A program made the position numbers and the translations under genes. A stretch of DNA of 64,000 nucleotides from Streptomyces plumbidurans. GTDB taxonomy: Bacteria > Actinomycetota > Actinomycetes > Streptomycetales > Streptomycetaceae. A model generated the notes under the pieces. That model saw only the letters and a program-made list of their open reading frames with translations, did not search any database and had not been told where the DNA came from. Positions 54,120 through 63,699 of the stretch are shown here, piece by piece (position 1 is the first letter of the stretch; each line of letters starts with the position of its first letter). The stretch covers positions 248,001-312,000 of the forward strand of contig NZ_JAFJSY010000002.1 in assembly GCF_019857225.1 (NCBI RefSeq), given 5' to 3'.

Positions 54120-55506
54120 AAAAACCTTGCTGTACCGCTCTTGATGCCTTGCGGGCTGCTACCAGTACCGGGTCCCAGACCGGGCTGAACGGTGGGGCGT
54201 AGCCGAGGTCCAGGGCGGTCATCTGGTCGACCGTCATCCGGGCCGTGAGGGCGACCGCGGCGATGTCGACGCGTTTGCCGGCGCCCTCGCGGCCGACGAT
54301 CTGGACGCCGAGGAGGCGACCCGTGCGGCGTTCGGCGAGCATCTTGACCGTCATGGGGGAGGAGTCCGGGTAGTAGCCCGCCCGGCTCGTCGACTCGATC
54401 GTCACCGCCTCGAACTGCAGCCCGGCCCTGCGGGCGTCCTTCTCGCGCAGGCCCGTACGGGCGATCTCCAGGTCGCAGACCTTGGAGACGGCGGTGCCGA
54501 CGACGCCGGGGAAGGTGGCGTAGCCGCCGCCGGCGTTGGTACCGATGACCTGGCCGTGCTTGTTGGCGTGGGTGCCCAGGGCGATGTGGCGCTCCTGGCC
54601 CGAGACCAGGTCGAGGACCTCGACGCAGTCGCCGCCGGCCCAGATGTTCTCGTGCCCGCGCACCCGCATGGCCAGGTCGGTCAGCAGGCCGCCGTGGGCG
54701 CCCAGGGGGAGCCCGGCCGCGCGGGCGAGCGTCGTCTCCGGGCGCACGCCGATGCCCAGGACCACCACGTCCGCGGGGTACTCGGCGTCCTGCGTGGCCA
54801 CCGCCCGCACCCGGCCGTCCTCGCCGGTGAGCAGCTTCGTCACCTCGGCGTCGTTGACCATGGTGATGCCCATGCCCTCCATCGCCTCGCGCACCAGGCG
54901 GCCCATGTCCGCGTCGAGCGTGGACATCGGCTCGCGGCCGCGGTTGACGACGGTCACCTCGTAGCCGCGGTTGATGAGTGCCTCGGCCATCTCCACGCCG
55001 ATGTAGCCCGCCCCGACGACCACCGCGCGGCGGCCACGCGCGCGCGTGAGCGAGTCGATCAGCGCCTGGCCGTCGTCCAGCGTCTGCACACCGTGCACAC
55101 CGGCGGCGTCGGCGCCCGGCATGTCCGGGCGGATCGGGCGGGCGCCGGTCGCGATCACGAGTTTGTCGTACGACGTCCAGGACTCGGCGCCGGAATCCAC
55201 GTCACGCGCGCGTACCCGTCCGCCCGCCACGTCGATCCGAGTGACCTCCGTCCGCATGCGCAGATCGATGCCCCGCGCGCGGTGCTCCTCGGGCGTACGG
55301 GCGATCAGCTCGTCCCGCTCCCCGACGTCGCCGCCCACCCAGTACGGGATGCCGCAGGCCGAGTAGGAGGTGAAGTGGCCGCGCTCGAAGGCGACGATCT
55401 CCAGTTCGTCGGGGCCCTTCGTCCGGCGGGCCTGGGACGCCGCGGACATTCCCGCGGCGTCGCCGCCGATCACGACCAGTCGTTCCCGCCCAGCGCTCAT
55501 GTTCAT
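54118..55506 (-). CDS. FAD-dependent NAD(P)H oxidoreductase, CoA-disulfide reductase-like
   Basis: 462-residue flavoprotein of the NADH oxidase/CoA-disulfide reductase group. FAD motif VVIGGDAAGMSAASQARR, single redox Cys in YSACGIPYWVGGD, NAD motif VVVGAGYIGVEMAEALINRG, IWAGGDCVEVLD, and a C-terminal dimerisation domain. A single Cys in SxxxCGxPY is the signature of enzymes that form a mixed disulfide with CoA. Streptomyces use mycothiol, so the physiological substrate may be CoA disulfide, persulfide or oxygen; not resolvable. Monocistronic, followed closely by the DUF4349 gene upstream on the same strand. Confidence 0.9.
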   Translation of the reverse strand: MNMSAGRERLVVIGGDAAGMSAASQARRTKGPDELEIVAFERGHFTSYSACGIPYWVGGDVGERDELIARTPEEHRARGIDLRMRTEVTRIDVAGGRVRARDVDSGAESWTSYDKLVIATGARPIRPDMPGADAAGVHGVQTLDDGQALIDSLTRARGRRAVVVGAGYIGVEMAEALINRGYEVTVVNRGREPMSTLDADMGRLVREAMEGMGITMVNDAEVTKLLTGEDGRVRAVATQDAEYPADVVVLGIGVRPETTLARAAGLPLGAHGGLLTDLAMRVRGHENIWAGGDCVEVLDLVSGQERHIALGTHANKHGQVIGTNAGGGYATFPGVVGTAVSKVCDLEIARTGLREKDARRAGLQFEAVTIESTSRAGYYPDSSPMTVKMLAERRTGRLLGVQIVGREGAGKRVDIAAVALTARMTVDQMTALDLGYAPPFSPVWDPVLVAARKASRAVQQGF

Positions 55507-55533
55507 GTGAACACGCTACGGGGGCAGGGCATT

Positions 55534-56508
55534 TCAGTCGTGCTCACCTCCCGGACGCGGGCCGCCGCCCGGCGTGCGAGGGGCCGACGGCAGCGGGCCG
55601 AGCGCGCTCGTCGCGGGTGCGCGGTCCGGGCGGCGCGGCAGCCGGGGACGCACCAGCCGCAGCCAGCCCAGCACGATCAGGGCCGCCACCGCCGCGAAGG
55701 GCAGCACCGCGCCGAGCGCCACCGCGAGCCAGCGCAGCATCGTCACGAACGCGCCCCAGCCGCCCGCCAGCGCGTCCAGGAACCCGGTGTCGTCGTCCTC
55801 GGCGGCCGCCTTCACCGGCGTCTCGGACAGGGAGAGCGTGATCGTGGCGAGGCTCGTGCGGTCCTTGAGCGAAGCCTGCTGCGCGAGCAGCGACTCCAGG
55901 TCGGCTTCCCGCGTGCTCAACTCGCCCTCCAGCTCGACGACATCGCTGAGCCGGGTGGCCTGGTCCATCAGCTCGCGCACCCGGGCCACGCTCGCCCGCT
56001 GCGACTTGACGCGGCTCTCCACGTCGACGACCTGGTCGGTTACGTCCTCGGCCTTCGCGGTCCGGTCCAGCAGCTTGCCCGCACCCTGCAGATCGGCGAG
56101 GACCTCGTCGTACTTGTCGACCGGCACCCGCAGCACGACACGGGTGCGTTCACGGCCCTTCCCGTCGCGGGTGGTGGTCTCGTTGCCGACGTAGCCGCCC
56201 GCTGTCTCGGTGGTGGTGCGGGCCTCGTCGAGGGCCTTGGGCACGTCCTTGACCTGGACGGTCAGGGAAGCGGTGCGGATGATGCTGCTGGTGAGCCGCG
56301 GTGCCCGGCTCGCCCTGGCGCCGCTCGCGCCCTTGTCGCCGCCGGGGGCCGACCCCTGCGCGTCGCTCTTCGCGGCGGCCTTGCCGTCGGCGGCGCTCCC
56401 GCCGGAGCCGGAATCGCCCGCCGCGCTGCACCCGGTCAGCGCGAGCGCCGCGGCGAGCAGGAGCGCGGCCAGGGCCGGGACGGGTCGTACGGGATGTGGT
56501 GAGCGCAT
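55534..56508 (-). CDS. DUF4349 lipoprotein
   Basis: 324-residue membrane-anchored protein: lipoprotein signal with lipobox LTGC at about residue 27, a Gly/Ala/Ser-rich linker, the DUF4349 domain (about 75-245; SSIIRTASLTVQVKDVPKAL, VLRVPVDKYDEVLADLQGAG) with a coiled coil (VESRVKSQRASVARVRELMD), then one transmembrane helix (about 270-295) and a Pro/Arg-rich cytoplasmic tail. Function of the family is unknown. The start chosen is the ATG at the lipoprotein signal; the frame continues upstream but without family features. Confidence 0.9.
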   Translation of the reverse strand: MRSPHPVRPVPALAALLLAAALALTGCSAAGDSGSGGSAADGKAAAKSDAQGSAPGGDKGASGARASRAPRLTSSIIRTASLTVQVKDVPKALDEARTTTETAGGYVGNETTTRDGKGRERTRVVLRVPVDKYDEVLADLQGAGKLLDRTAKAEDVTDQVVDVESRVKSQRASVARVRELMDQATRLSDVVELEGELSTREADLESLLAQQASLKDRTSLATITLSLSETPVKAAAEDDDTGFLDALAGGWGAFVTMLRWLAVALGAVLPFAAVAALIVLGWLRLVRPRLPRRPDRAPATSALGPLPSAPRTPGGGPRPGGEHD

Positions 56509-56704
56509 GTGCTGAACCCCCGGGGTTGTGACGACTGACGCTCCTTCGACGCCGGGCGGGGCCGGGACGTTGGACCCGGACGGTCCCGATGCGGTCACGG
56601 TCGGGACTCGCGCAGGACACCGGGCCGGGGCGCCGGGCCGGAGCACCGGGCCGCGGGCGGCGGGCAGCGGACGGTCTGTCAGTGGCGTCTGAGAGGCTGG
56701 GGAC

Positions 56705-58156
56705 ATGCGCGAAGTGGAATCCCGTACGGAGCAGGTCGTCGTCATCGGAGCCGGAATCGCCGGGCTGGCCGCCGCCCACCGGCTGCTGCGGCACGGGGCA
56801 CGGGTGACAGTCCTGGAGGCCTCGGAGCGGGTCGGCGGCAAGCTGCTGCCGGGCGAGATCGCGGGCACGCGCGTGGACCTCGGCGCCGAGTCCATGCTGG
56901 CCCGCAGGCCCGAAGCGGTGGCCCTCGCGCGCGAGACGGGCCTCGGCGACCACCTCCAGCCGCCGGCCACCGCGACGGCCTCGATCTGGACCCGCGGCGC
57001 CCTGCGCCCCATGCCCAAGGGCCACGTCATGGGCGTCCCCGGCACCGCCACCGCCCTGGCCGGCGTCCTGTCCGACGAGGGCCTCGCCCGCATCGAGCGC
57101 GACGCCGACCTGCCCCGCACGGAGGTCGGCGACGACATGGCGGTCGGGGAGTACGTGGCGGCACGGCTCGGCCGAGAGGTGGTCGACCGCCTGGTGGACC
57201 CGCTGCTCGGCGGTGTCTACGCGGGCGACGCGTACCGCATCTCGATGCGTTCCGCGGTCCCGCAGCTCTACCAGGCCGCGCGGACACACGACTCGATCAC
57301 CCAGGCGGTCCGCGAGATCCAGGCCCGCGCGGCCGCCGCCCAGCAGACCGGACCGGTGTTCATGGGCATCGAGGGCGGCGTGGGCAGCCTGCCGCTCGCG
57401 GTGGCCGAGTCGGTGCGGGCGCGGGGCGGCGAGATCCTCACCGGGGCGCCGGTCAGCGAGCTGCGCCGGGCGGAGGGCGGCTGGCGCGTCGTCGCTGGCG
57501 ACCGCGTACTGCACGCGGACGCCGTGATCGTCGCCGTACCCGCCCCGGCCGCCGCCGCACTGCTGCGCGCCGAGGCCCCGGCCGCCGCGTCCGAGTTGGC
57601 CGCCGTGGAGTACGCCTCCATGGCGCTGATCACGCTCGCCTACCGCCGCGCGGACGCGGACCTGCCCGAGGGCAGCGGCTTCCTGGTGCCGCCGGTGGAC
57701 GGGCGCACCATCAAGGCGTCGACCTTCGCCTCCCGCAAGTGGGGCTGGATCGCCGACGACAACCCCGACCTGCTCGTCCTGCGCACCTCGGTCGGGCGCT
57801 ACGGCGAGACGGAGATCCTCGGCCGCGAGGACGCGGACCTGGTGGAGGTCTCCCGCCGCGACCTGCGCGAGGCCACCGGCCTTGACGCGGCCCCGGTCGA
57901 GACCCGCGTCACCCGCTGGACCGACGGCCTGCCCCAGTACCCCGTCGGCCACCACGCGCGCGTGGCCCGCATCCGCGAGCACGTCGCCAAGCTGCCGGGC
58001 CTGGCCGTGTGCGGCGCGCAGTACGACGGTGTCGGCATCCCGGCGTGCATCGCGAGCGCGTACGCCGCGGTGGACCAGATCCACGGCGACCTGAGCGGTG
58101 TGCAGGAGCTCACCGCCGACCCGGTGCAGAGTCTGCACGGCGGAGCGGGAGAATAA
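56705..58156 (+). CDS. hemY: coproporphyrinogen III oxidase (protoporphyrinogen oxidase-type HemY)
   Basis: 483-residue FAD enzyme: dinucleotide motif [60 protein letters not shown], and the C-terminal FAD motif [20 protein letters not shown]. In Actinobacteria and Firmicutes this protein (also CgoX) oxidises coproporphyrinogen III to coproporphyrin III, the step before iron insertion and HemQ. It precedes hemQ by 4 bases, so the two are one operon. Confidence 0.95.
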   Translation: MREVESRTEQVVVIGAGIAGLAAAHRLLRHGARVTVLEASERVGGKLLPGEIAGTRVDLGAESMLARRPEAVALARETGLGDHLQPPATATASIWTRGALRPMPKGHVMGVPGTATALAGVLSDEGLARIERDADLPRTEVGDDMAVGEYVAARLGREVVDRLVDPLLGGVYAGDAYRISMRSAVPQLYQAARTHDSITQAVREIQARAAAAQQTGPVFMGIEGGVGSLPLAVAESVRARGGEILTGAPVSELRRAEGGWRVVAGDRVLHADAVIVAVPAPAAAALLRAEAPAAASELAAVEYASMALITLAYRRADADLPEGSGFLVPPVDGRTIKASTFASRKWGWIADDNPDLLVLRTSVGRYGETEILGREDADLVEVSRRDLREATGLDAAPVETRVTRWTDGLPQYPVGHHARVARIREHVAKLPGLAVCGAQYDGVGIPACIASAYAAVDQIHGDLSGVQELTADPVQSLHGGAGE

Positions 58157-58160
58157 GGGC

Positions 58161-58892
58161 ATGAGTGACGACGTTCCCACCACCGAGGCCGCGAGGATCC
58201 CCAACAAGGGCAAGCTGGCCAAGGACCTCAACGAGGTCATCCGCTACACCCTGTGGTCCGTCTTCAAGCTGAAGGACGCGCTCCCCGAGGACCGCACCGG
58301 CTACGCCGACGAGGTCCAGGAGCTGTTCGACCAGCTCGCCGCCAAGGACGTGACGATCCGCGGTACGTACGACCTGTCCGGTCTGCGCGCCGACGCCGAC
58401 CTCATGATCTGGTGGCACGCGGAGACCAGCGAGCAGCTGCAGGAGGCGTACAACCTCTTCCGCCGCACGAAGCTGGGCCGCGCCCTGGAGCCCGTCTGGT
58501 CGAACATGGCGCTGCACCGCCCCGCCGAGTTCAACCGCGCGCACATCCCCGCGTTCCTCGCCGACGAGACGCCGCGCAACTACATCAGCGTGTACCCCTT
58601 CGTGCGCTCCTACGAGTGGTACCTGCTGCCCGACGAGGACCGCCGCCGCATGCTCGCGGACCACGGCAAGATGGCCCGCGGCTTCCCGGACGTGCGCGCC
58701 AACACGGTCGCCTCGTTCTCCCTCGGCGACTACGAGTGGATCCTCGCCTTCGAGGCCGACGAACTCCACCGCATCGTCGACCTCATGCGCCACCTCCGCG
58801 CCTCCGAGGCCCGCAGGCACGTCCGCACGGAGATCCCGTTCTACACGGGGCGCCGCAAGTCGGTGGCCGAGCTGGTCGAGGGGTGGGTCTGA
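58161..58892 (+). CDS. hemQ: coproheme decarboxylase (HemQ/ChdC)
   Basis: 243-residue chlorite-dismutase-fold enzyme that decarboxylates coproheme to heme b with H2O2, the last step of the coproporphyrin-dependent pathway. Visible: [70 protein letters not shown], and the end [19 protein letters not shown]. The ATG follows hemY by 4 bases with AAGGGC before it. The last 45 bases of the gene are the first part of a long tandem array; the second copy, 196 bases on, repeats the final 14 codons and stop exactly. Confidence 0.95.
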   Translation: MSDDVPTTEAARIPNKGKLAKDLNEVIRYTLWSVFKLKDALPEDRTGYADEVQELFDQLAAKDVTIRGTYDLSGLRADADLMIWWHAETSEQLQEAYNLFRRTKLGRALEPVWSNMALHRPAEFNRAHIPAFLADETPRNYISVYPFVRSYEWYLLPDEDRRRMLADHGKMARGFPDVRANTVASFSLGDYEWILAFEADELHRIVDLMRHLRASEARRHVRTEIPFYTGRRKSVAELVEGWV

Positions 58893-60110
58893 CCGGCGGT
58901 GCTTTGCGGGCGGTCGGGGGTTCCCTCCGGGGGGCGGCGCGGCGGTAGGTCGGTGGGGGAGCTGGTCTAGGGGCTCGTCCGACCGGCGGTGCGTTTGCGC
59001 GTGGCCGGGGGGCCGGGGGTTGTCCTCCGGAAGGTACGGCACCGGGCGCCGCAAGTCGGTGGCCGAGCTGGTCGAGGGGTGGGTCTGACCGGCGGTGCTT
59101 TGCGGGCGGTCGGGGGTTCCCTCCGGGGGGCGGCGCGGCGGTAGGTCGGTGGGGGAGCTGGTCTAGGGGCTCGTCCGACCGGCGGTGCGTTTGCGCGTGG
59201 CCGGGGGGCCGGGGGTTGTCCTCCGGAAGGTACGGCACCGGGCGCCGCAAGTCGGTGGCCGAGCTGGTCGAGGGGCGGGTCCGACCGGCGGTGCTCTGCG
59301 TGCGGCCGGGGGTCACTCCGGGCCGGGCGGCGCAGCGGAAGGTCGTCGGGGGACTGGACTAGGGGCTCGTCCGACCGGCGGTGCGTTTGCGCGTGGCCGG
59401 GGGGCCGGGGGTTGTCCTCCGGAAGGTACGGCACCGGGCGCCGCAAGTCGGTGGCCGAGCTGGTCGAGGGATGGGCCTGACCCGGCGGTGCTTTACGCGT
59501 GGCCGGGGTTCCCTCCGGGGGAGGGCCGCGCGGCGGTAGGCCGGTGGGCGGGCTGGTCGAGGGCCCGTCCGACCGGCGGTGCTCTGCGTGCGGCCGGGGT
59601 TCACTCCGGGTCGGGCGGCGCAGCGGTAGGTCGGCGGGGGACTGGTCTAGGGGCTCGTCCGACCGGCGGTGCTCTGCGTGCGGCCGGGGTTCACTCCGGG
59701 TCGGGCGGCGCAGCGGTAGGTCGGCGGGGGACTGGTCTAGGGGCTCGTCCGACCGGCGGTGCTCTGCGTGCGGCCGGGGTTCACTCCGGGTCGGGCGGCG
59801 CAGCGGTAGGTCGGCGGGGGACTGGTCTAGGGGCTCGTCCGACCGGCGGTGCTTTGCGCGTGGCCTGGGGGCCGGTGGGTTGTTCGCCGGGAGGTGTGGC
59901 ACCGGGCACCGGTCGAGGGGTGTGACCGGCGGTGCTGCGAATGGCTGGAGGTCCGTCCCCTCTGGGGCGGCGCGGGGTAGGTCGGTGGGCGGGCTGGTCG
60001 CGGGGCTCGTCCGACCGGCGGTGCTCTGCGTGCGGCCGGAGGTCCGTCCCCTCCGGGGGCGCGGCGGTAGGTCGATGGGTGAGCTGGGCGAGGGGCTCGT
60101 TCGGGTGGTG
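58848..60110. repeat. tandem array derived from the hemQ 3' end
   Basis: About 14 units, marked by GACCGGCGGTGC-like cores. Cores start at 58891, 58981, 59087, 59177, 59283, 59373, 59479, 59571, 59661, 59751, 59841, 59924, 60013, with a degenerate one near 60101. Spacings are 90/106 alternating (a 196-bp dimer repeated about three times), then 92, then three perfect 90-bp units (59571-59840), then 83-89. The first dimer starts inside hemQ and matches the next without mismatch over 232 bases at offset 196. Every unit keeps a relic of GTCGGTGG-CCGAGCTGGTC from the hemQ C-terminal codons. From 58893 to 60212 there is no gene I can support, though GC bias keeps several frames open. Confidence 0.92.
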
Positions 60111-60212
60111 GCCGTGCTTGGTGGGGGGTCCCTGGGAATGCGGCACGGGCCGCCGTGGTCGGAGGCCCGTGGTGGTTGTCGAGGGGGCGGCCGGGGCGGT
60201 GGGGGTTGTTCG

Positions 60213-61862
60213 TCAGTGGTGGGCGGTGCTGCCCTTCAGGGGCTCCTTCAGCGGGGTCTGCCGGGCGCGGTCGTCCTGCGGCTTCGGCTTGGGCTCCGCG
60301 TGCGGGGCGCAGGACGCCTGCTCGTCGGGTGTGCGGCCCTCCAGCAGGTAGGCGTCGAGGTAGCCGTTGACGCACTTGTTCGGGCCGCCGGCGATCCCGT
60401 GCGTGCCCGCGTCCCGCTCGGTCACCAGCACCGAGCCGGACAGCCGCCGGTGCATCTCCTGGGCGCCCTCGTACGGCGTCGCCGCGTCCCGCTCGGCGGC
60501 AAGGATCAGCGTCGGCGGCAGCTCACCGGGCCCGGTCCGCACATCCAGCGGCTGCTGACGGGACGTCGGCCAGTAGGCGCACGGCAGGTTCATCCACACG
60601 TTGTCCCAGGTCTCGAACGGCGCCACCCGCGAGAGCCGGGTGTTGTCCCGGTCCCAGACCGTGAAGTCCGTCGGCCAGGGCGCGTCGTTGCACTCGACGG
60701 CGGTGTACACCGCGTTGGAGTTCTCCGCCTCGGCAGCCGCCTCCGTCGCCGGCCCCGCCTGTTCGATCAGCGGCTTCGGATCGCCCTTCAGATACGCCGA
60801 CAGCGCCTGGGCACGCGTCGGCCAGTAGTCGTCGTAGTACCCGGCCGACAGGAACGCGGCCTGCAGCTCCGCGGGGCCCACCTTGCCGCCCGCGGGCTCC
60901 GCCGCGAGCCGGGCGCTCGCCTTGGCGTAGCTGTGCTGGACCGCGGCCACCGTCCGGCCCAGCCCGTACACGTCGTTGTGCTTGGCGATCCACTTGCGGA
61001 AGTCCGTCCAGCGGCTCTCGAACGCCGCCGACTGCTCCAGGTTGTTGCGGTACCAGATCTGCTCGGGCGCCGGGTCCACCGCCGAGTCGAACACCATCCG
61101 CCGTACGTGCGAGGGGAACAGGGTCGCGTAGAGCGCCCCGAAGTAGGTGCCGTACGACGCCCCCATGAACGTCAGTTTCGGCTCGCCCAGCGCTGCCCTG
61201 ATGACGTCCAGGTCACGCGCGTTGTTGAGGGAGTTGAAGTACTTCAGCCCGCTGCCCGACCGCTTGGCGCAGCCCTGCGCGTAGGCCTTCGCCTGGGCGA
61301 CGCGCGCCTTCTTGTACGACTGGGAGGGGTGCGTGGGCGCCTGTGCGGGCGCCTTGAAGAAATGCCCCGGGTCCTCGCAGGACAGGGGCGCGGACCGGCC
61401 GACTCCGCGCGGGGAGTAGCCGACCAGGTCGTAGGCCGCCGCGATGCGCTTCCACTCCGGGAGCAGGCCGACGAGCGGGAAGTAGCGGCCGTCGCCGCCC
61501 GGCCCGCCGGGGTTGTAGACCAGGGCGCCCTGGCGGCGCACCCGGCGCTTGCTGTTGTGCGGGTCCTTGTGCGTGGCGGCGACCCTGGTCACGGTCAGCT
61601 TGATCTGCTTGCCGCCGGGGTGTGCGTAGTCCAGCGGGACGGACACCGTGCCGCACCGCATCGCCCCCGGCATCTCCTTGACGTCGGCGCACTTGCCGAA
61701 GGCGATGCCGGCGGCCCCGGCCCGCGCGGCGGCCACCGCCGTGCCCTGCTGCTCGGCCCCGTCGAAGGCAACTGGTGCCGCCGGTGCGCTGCCGGCCGGG
61801 GCCAGGGTCAGGGCCGTCAGGAGCAGGGTCCCGGCGGCCGAGTGGAGGGCGGCAGCTCTCAT
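60213..61862 (-). CDS. secreted S33-type alpha/beta-hydrolase (tripeptidyl aminopeptidase-like)
   Basis: 549-residue exported hydrolase. Signal peptide at residues 1-30 (AAGTLLLTALTLAPAGSA). The alpha/beta-hydrolase core has the oxyanion segment VYNPGGPGGDG, nucleophile Ser in FMGASYGTYFGALYATLFP, acid in ILAAERDAATPYEGA, and His in RDAGTHGIAGG; the C-terminal TAP-like domain is present. Relatives in Streptomyces (Slp/Tap group) cleave N-terminal tripeptides from secreted proteins. The ATG has AAGGGA at 8 bases; upstream in-frame starts lie outside the signal peptide. Its stop lies about 100 bases beyond the edge of the hemQ tandem array. Confidence 0.92.
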   Translation of the reverse strand: MRAAALHSAAGTLLLTALTLAPAGSAPAAPVAFDGAEQQGTAVAAARAGAAGIAFGKCADVKEMPGAMRCGTVSVPLDYAHPGGKQIKLTVTRVAATHKDPHNSKRRVRRQGALVYNPGGPGGDGRYFPLVGLLPEWKRIAAAYDLVGYSPRGVGRSAPLSCEDPGHFFKAPAQAPTHPSQSYKKARVAQAKAYAQGCAKRSGSGLKYFNSLNNARDLDVIRAALGEPKLTFMGASYGTYFGALYATLFPSHVRRMVFDSAVDPAPEQIWYRNNLEQSAAFESRWTDFRKWIAKHNDVYGLGRTVAAVQHSYAKASARLAAEPAGGKVGPAELQAAFLSAGYYDDYWPTRAQALSAYLKGDPKPLIEQAGPATEAAAEAENSNAVYTAVECNDAPWPTDFTVWDRDNTRLSRVAPFETWDNVWMNLPCAYWPTSRQQPLDVRTGPGELPPTLILAAERDAATPYEGAQEMHRRLSGSVLVTERDAGTHGIAGGPNKCVNGYLDAYLLEGRTPDEQASCAPHAEPKPKPQDDRARQTPLKEPLKGSTAHH

Positions 61863-61959
61863 GGCGTATCCCTTCGAGGCATGGCAGCGACAAAAGGGAT
61901 GTTTCGTTCGGTGTATGGAGAAGGCAAGCACCGACCCGGCGGTTCGGCCCCAATGCCCC

Positions 61960-62748
61960 CTATGCGCCCCCGATGTGCGGTTCGCGCCACGGCTGGCCGC
62001 GATGCGACAGGGCCGCGCGCAGGTCGGGCTCGCCGATCGCGCGCACGCCCCGTACGGCGACGGAGGTGAGATACGTACGGTCGTCACCGCCCGCCGTGCG
62101 CCGGGTGAGGGCGCCGAGCAGCCGCTGCCCGGCCGGTGAGGCCCAGCGCGAGTACGGGTGGACCTCGACCCGGGCGATGGCCAGGCAGCTCAGCGTCAGC
62201 GCGAGCGGGAGCGCGAACCACAGGGCGACCAGGCCGCGCGGCATGTCCGGCCGGGCGGGCACCAGCAGCGCGACCGCGCCCAGCGCGAGCACCGCCGCCG
62301 AGGCGAGCTGCACCTGGCGCACCGCGGCGGCCACCGTGGTCCGGGCGCCGGCGGGCACCGCCAGACCGGCGTCCACCAGCCGGTCGGCCAGACCGGAGAC
62401 GGCGTCGGCGCAGGCGGTGGCGTCCCGCACCGGGGCGATACGGCTCTGCCCCTCCGGCCCGATGGCCCCGATGACGGAGCGCTCCATCTCGTCCCGGCCG
62501 CGCGGGTCGACCACCGTCGCCCAGCCGGTGTGGGCGAGCAGCAGCCGACGCTGACGGGCCATGGAGACCATGGTCAGATCGGCGACCCGACGCGGCCCGC
62601 CGGACAGGAACGCGGCCTCGTAGAGGGTCAGCTCACGGTGCCGGGCGGGTGCGTCGCCGTCCGCGGCGCGTACGGCGGCCAGGCACAGCCGCGTGCAGGC
62701 GATGCCGGCGGTGGCCCAGGCCAGCAGCAGGAGAAGGACCCAGAACAT
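61960..62748 (-). CDS. TIGR04222 domain membrane protein
   Basis: 262-residue membrane protein of the TIGR04222 family (function unknown, frequent in Streptomyces next to DUF692 genes). One helix at the N-terminus (residues 1-20) and two adjacent helices at about 148-190 (LASAAVLALGAVALLV, LWFALPLALTLSCLAIA). Characteristic segments: ELTLYEAAFLSGGPRRVADL and RQRRLLLAHTGWATVV. It lies between the peptidase and the DUF4142 gene on the same strand, with 97- and 119-base spacers. Confidence 0.88.
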   Translation of the reverse strand: MFWVLLLLLAWATAGIACTRLCLAAVRAADGDAPARHRELTLYEAAFLSGGPRRVADLTMVSMARQRRLLLAHTGWATVVDPRGRDEMERSVIGAIGPEGQSRIAPVRDATACADAVSGLADRLVDAGLAVPAGARTTVAAAVRQVQLASAAVLALGAVALLVPARPDMPRGLVALWFALPLALTLSCLAIARVEVHPYSRWASPAGQRLLGALTRRTAGGDDRTYLTSVAVRGVRAIGEPDLRAALSHRGQPWREPHIGGA

Positions 62749-62867
62749 GCCGCGTTTCTATGCCAGATGCCCGGTCGAACGCCATGCCCTGTTCACGATC
62801 CGGGACGGAGCGTTGTCTGTATGTGACGTTCCGTTTGATACGGGGTTGGTGCGGGGCGGGATTGCGG

Positions 62868-63641
62868 CTACCGCGGCGGCGGGCTGGTGGCGGCGGGCGG
62901 CAGGGGATAGGTCGGGGGCGGGGACTCCGAGAGCGGGGTCGCCGGGCTCGGGTCCGCGGTCGGACCGGGCGGGGCGGGGGAGCCGGCCGGCGGGGGTGTG
63001 CTCGCCATGGCCATGTCCTGGGCCAGCGCGTTCCAGTCGACGTCTCCCGTGGCCTCAAGGACCTTGATGTGGTCGAGCACGGTGGTGTTCGCGTCGTCCG
63101 CGAGCGAACGCACCAGCGAGTTGCGGGTGGCGGCACGGACCTCGGCCACCAGCGAGAACACCTTGCCGTGCGACAGCCGCGCGATGTTGACGAAGTCGCG
63201 GTCGTAGGCCGTCCCGTGGGCGGCGTTCAGGGTCGCGAGCCACTGCCGCTGCTGGGCGTCGGGCTCGTTGGGCAGCTGGAGCCCGAGCTTGCCGGCGACG
63301 TCGCGCACCCGCTGGTCCAGGAAGGTGTGCCCCACGGCGAGGTGCTGCCCCGCCGTACGGACGGCCTGCGTGGTGCCCTTCCGCTCGGCCTCCTGCCCGG
63401 CGGGCAGTTCCCACAGCCCGGCCAGCCGCACCTTCCTGACGAAGTCCCGGTCGAGCGCGGACAGCGGGCCGTACCGCGTCGGCACGCTCCCGGCGTTCAG
63501 CGTGCTGACGCCGGTCCCCGAACGGTCCGCGTACGACCAGATCGGAAAGATCAGCGCCATCAGCGTGGCCAGCAGGCCGATGACGATGATGCCGGTGCCG
63601 CTGAGGATGCCTCGTCCCTGGAGAGGTGGTCGCGGTCGCAT
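62868..63641 (-). CDS. DUF4142 domain membrane-anchored protein
   Basis: 257-residue protein with one N-terminal transmembrane helix (about residues 14-36, GIIVIGLLATLMALIFPIWS), an extracellular ferritin-like helical DUF4142 domain (about 60-215; LDRDFVRKVRLAGLWELPAG, HTFLDQRVRDVAGKLGLQLP, YDRDFVNIARLSHGKVFSLV), and a Pro-rich C-terminal tail of about 40 residues. The His and Glu residues of the helices could bind metal, but no enzyme activity is known. The ATG has AGGAGG at 6 bases. Confidence 0.9.
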   Translation of the reverse strand: MRPRPPLQGRGILSGTGIIVIGLLATLMALIFPIWSYADRSGTGVSTLNAGSVPTRYGPLSALDRDFVRKVRLAGLWELPAGQEAERKGTTQAVRTAGQHLAVGHTFLDQRVRDVAGKLGLQLPNEPDAQQRQWLATLNAAHGTAYDRDFVNIARLSHGKVFSLVAEVRAATRNSLVRSLADDANTTVLDHIKVLEATGDVDWNALAQDMAMASTPPPAGSPAPPGPTADPSPATPLSESPPPTYPLPPAATSPPPR

Positions 63642-63699
63642 GGTGCCTCCTGTACGGCACCGAATATTACTGCGGGGTTCGACCGCCCTTCCGGTCCCC

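Noticed and set aside
58848..60110. CRISPR array
   Set aside because: Units of about 90 and 106 bp abut directly and contain no unique spacers flanked by short repeats; no cas genes.
59499..62069. Long frame through the tandem array into the peptidase gene
   Set aside because: It has no ribosome-binding site, encodes only the translated repeats and antisense of a clear secreted hydrolase.
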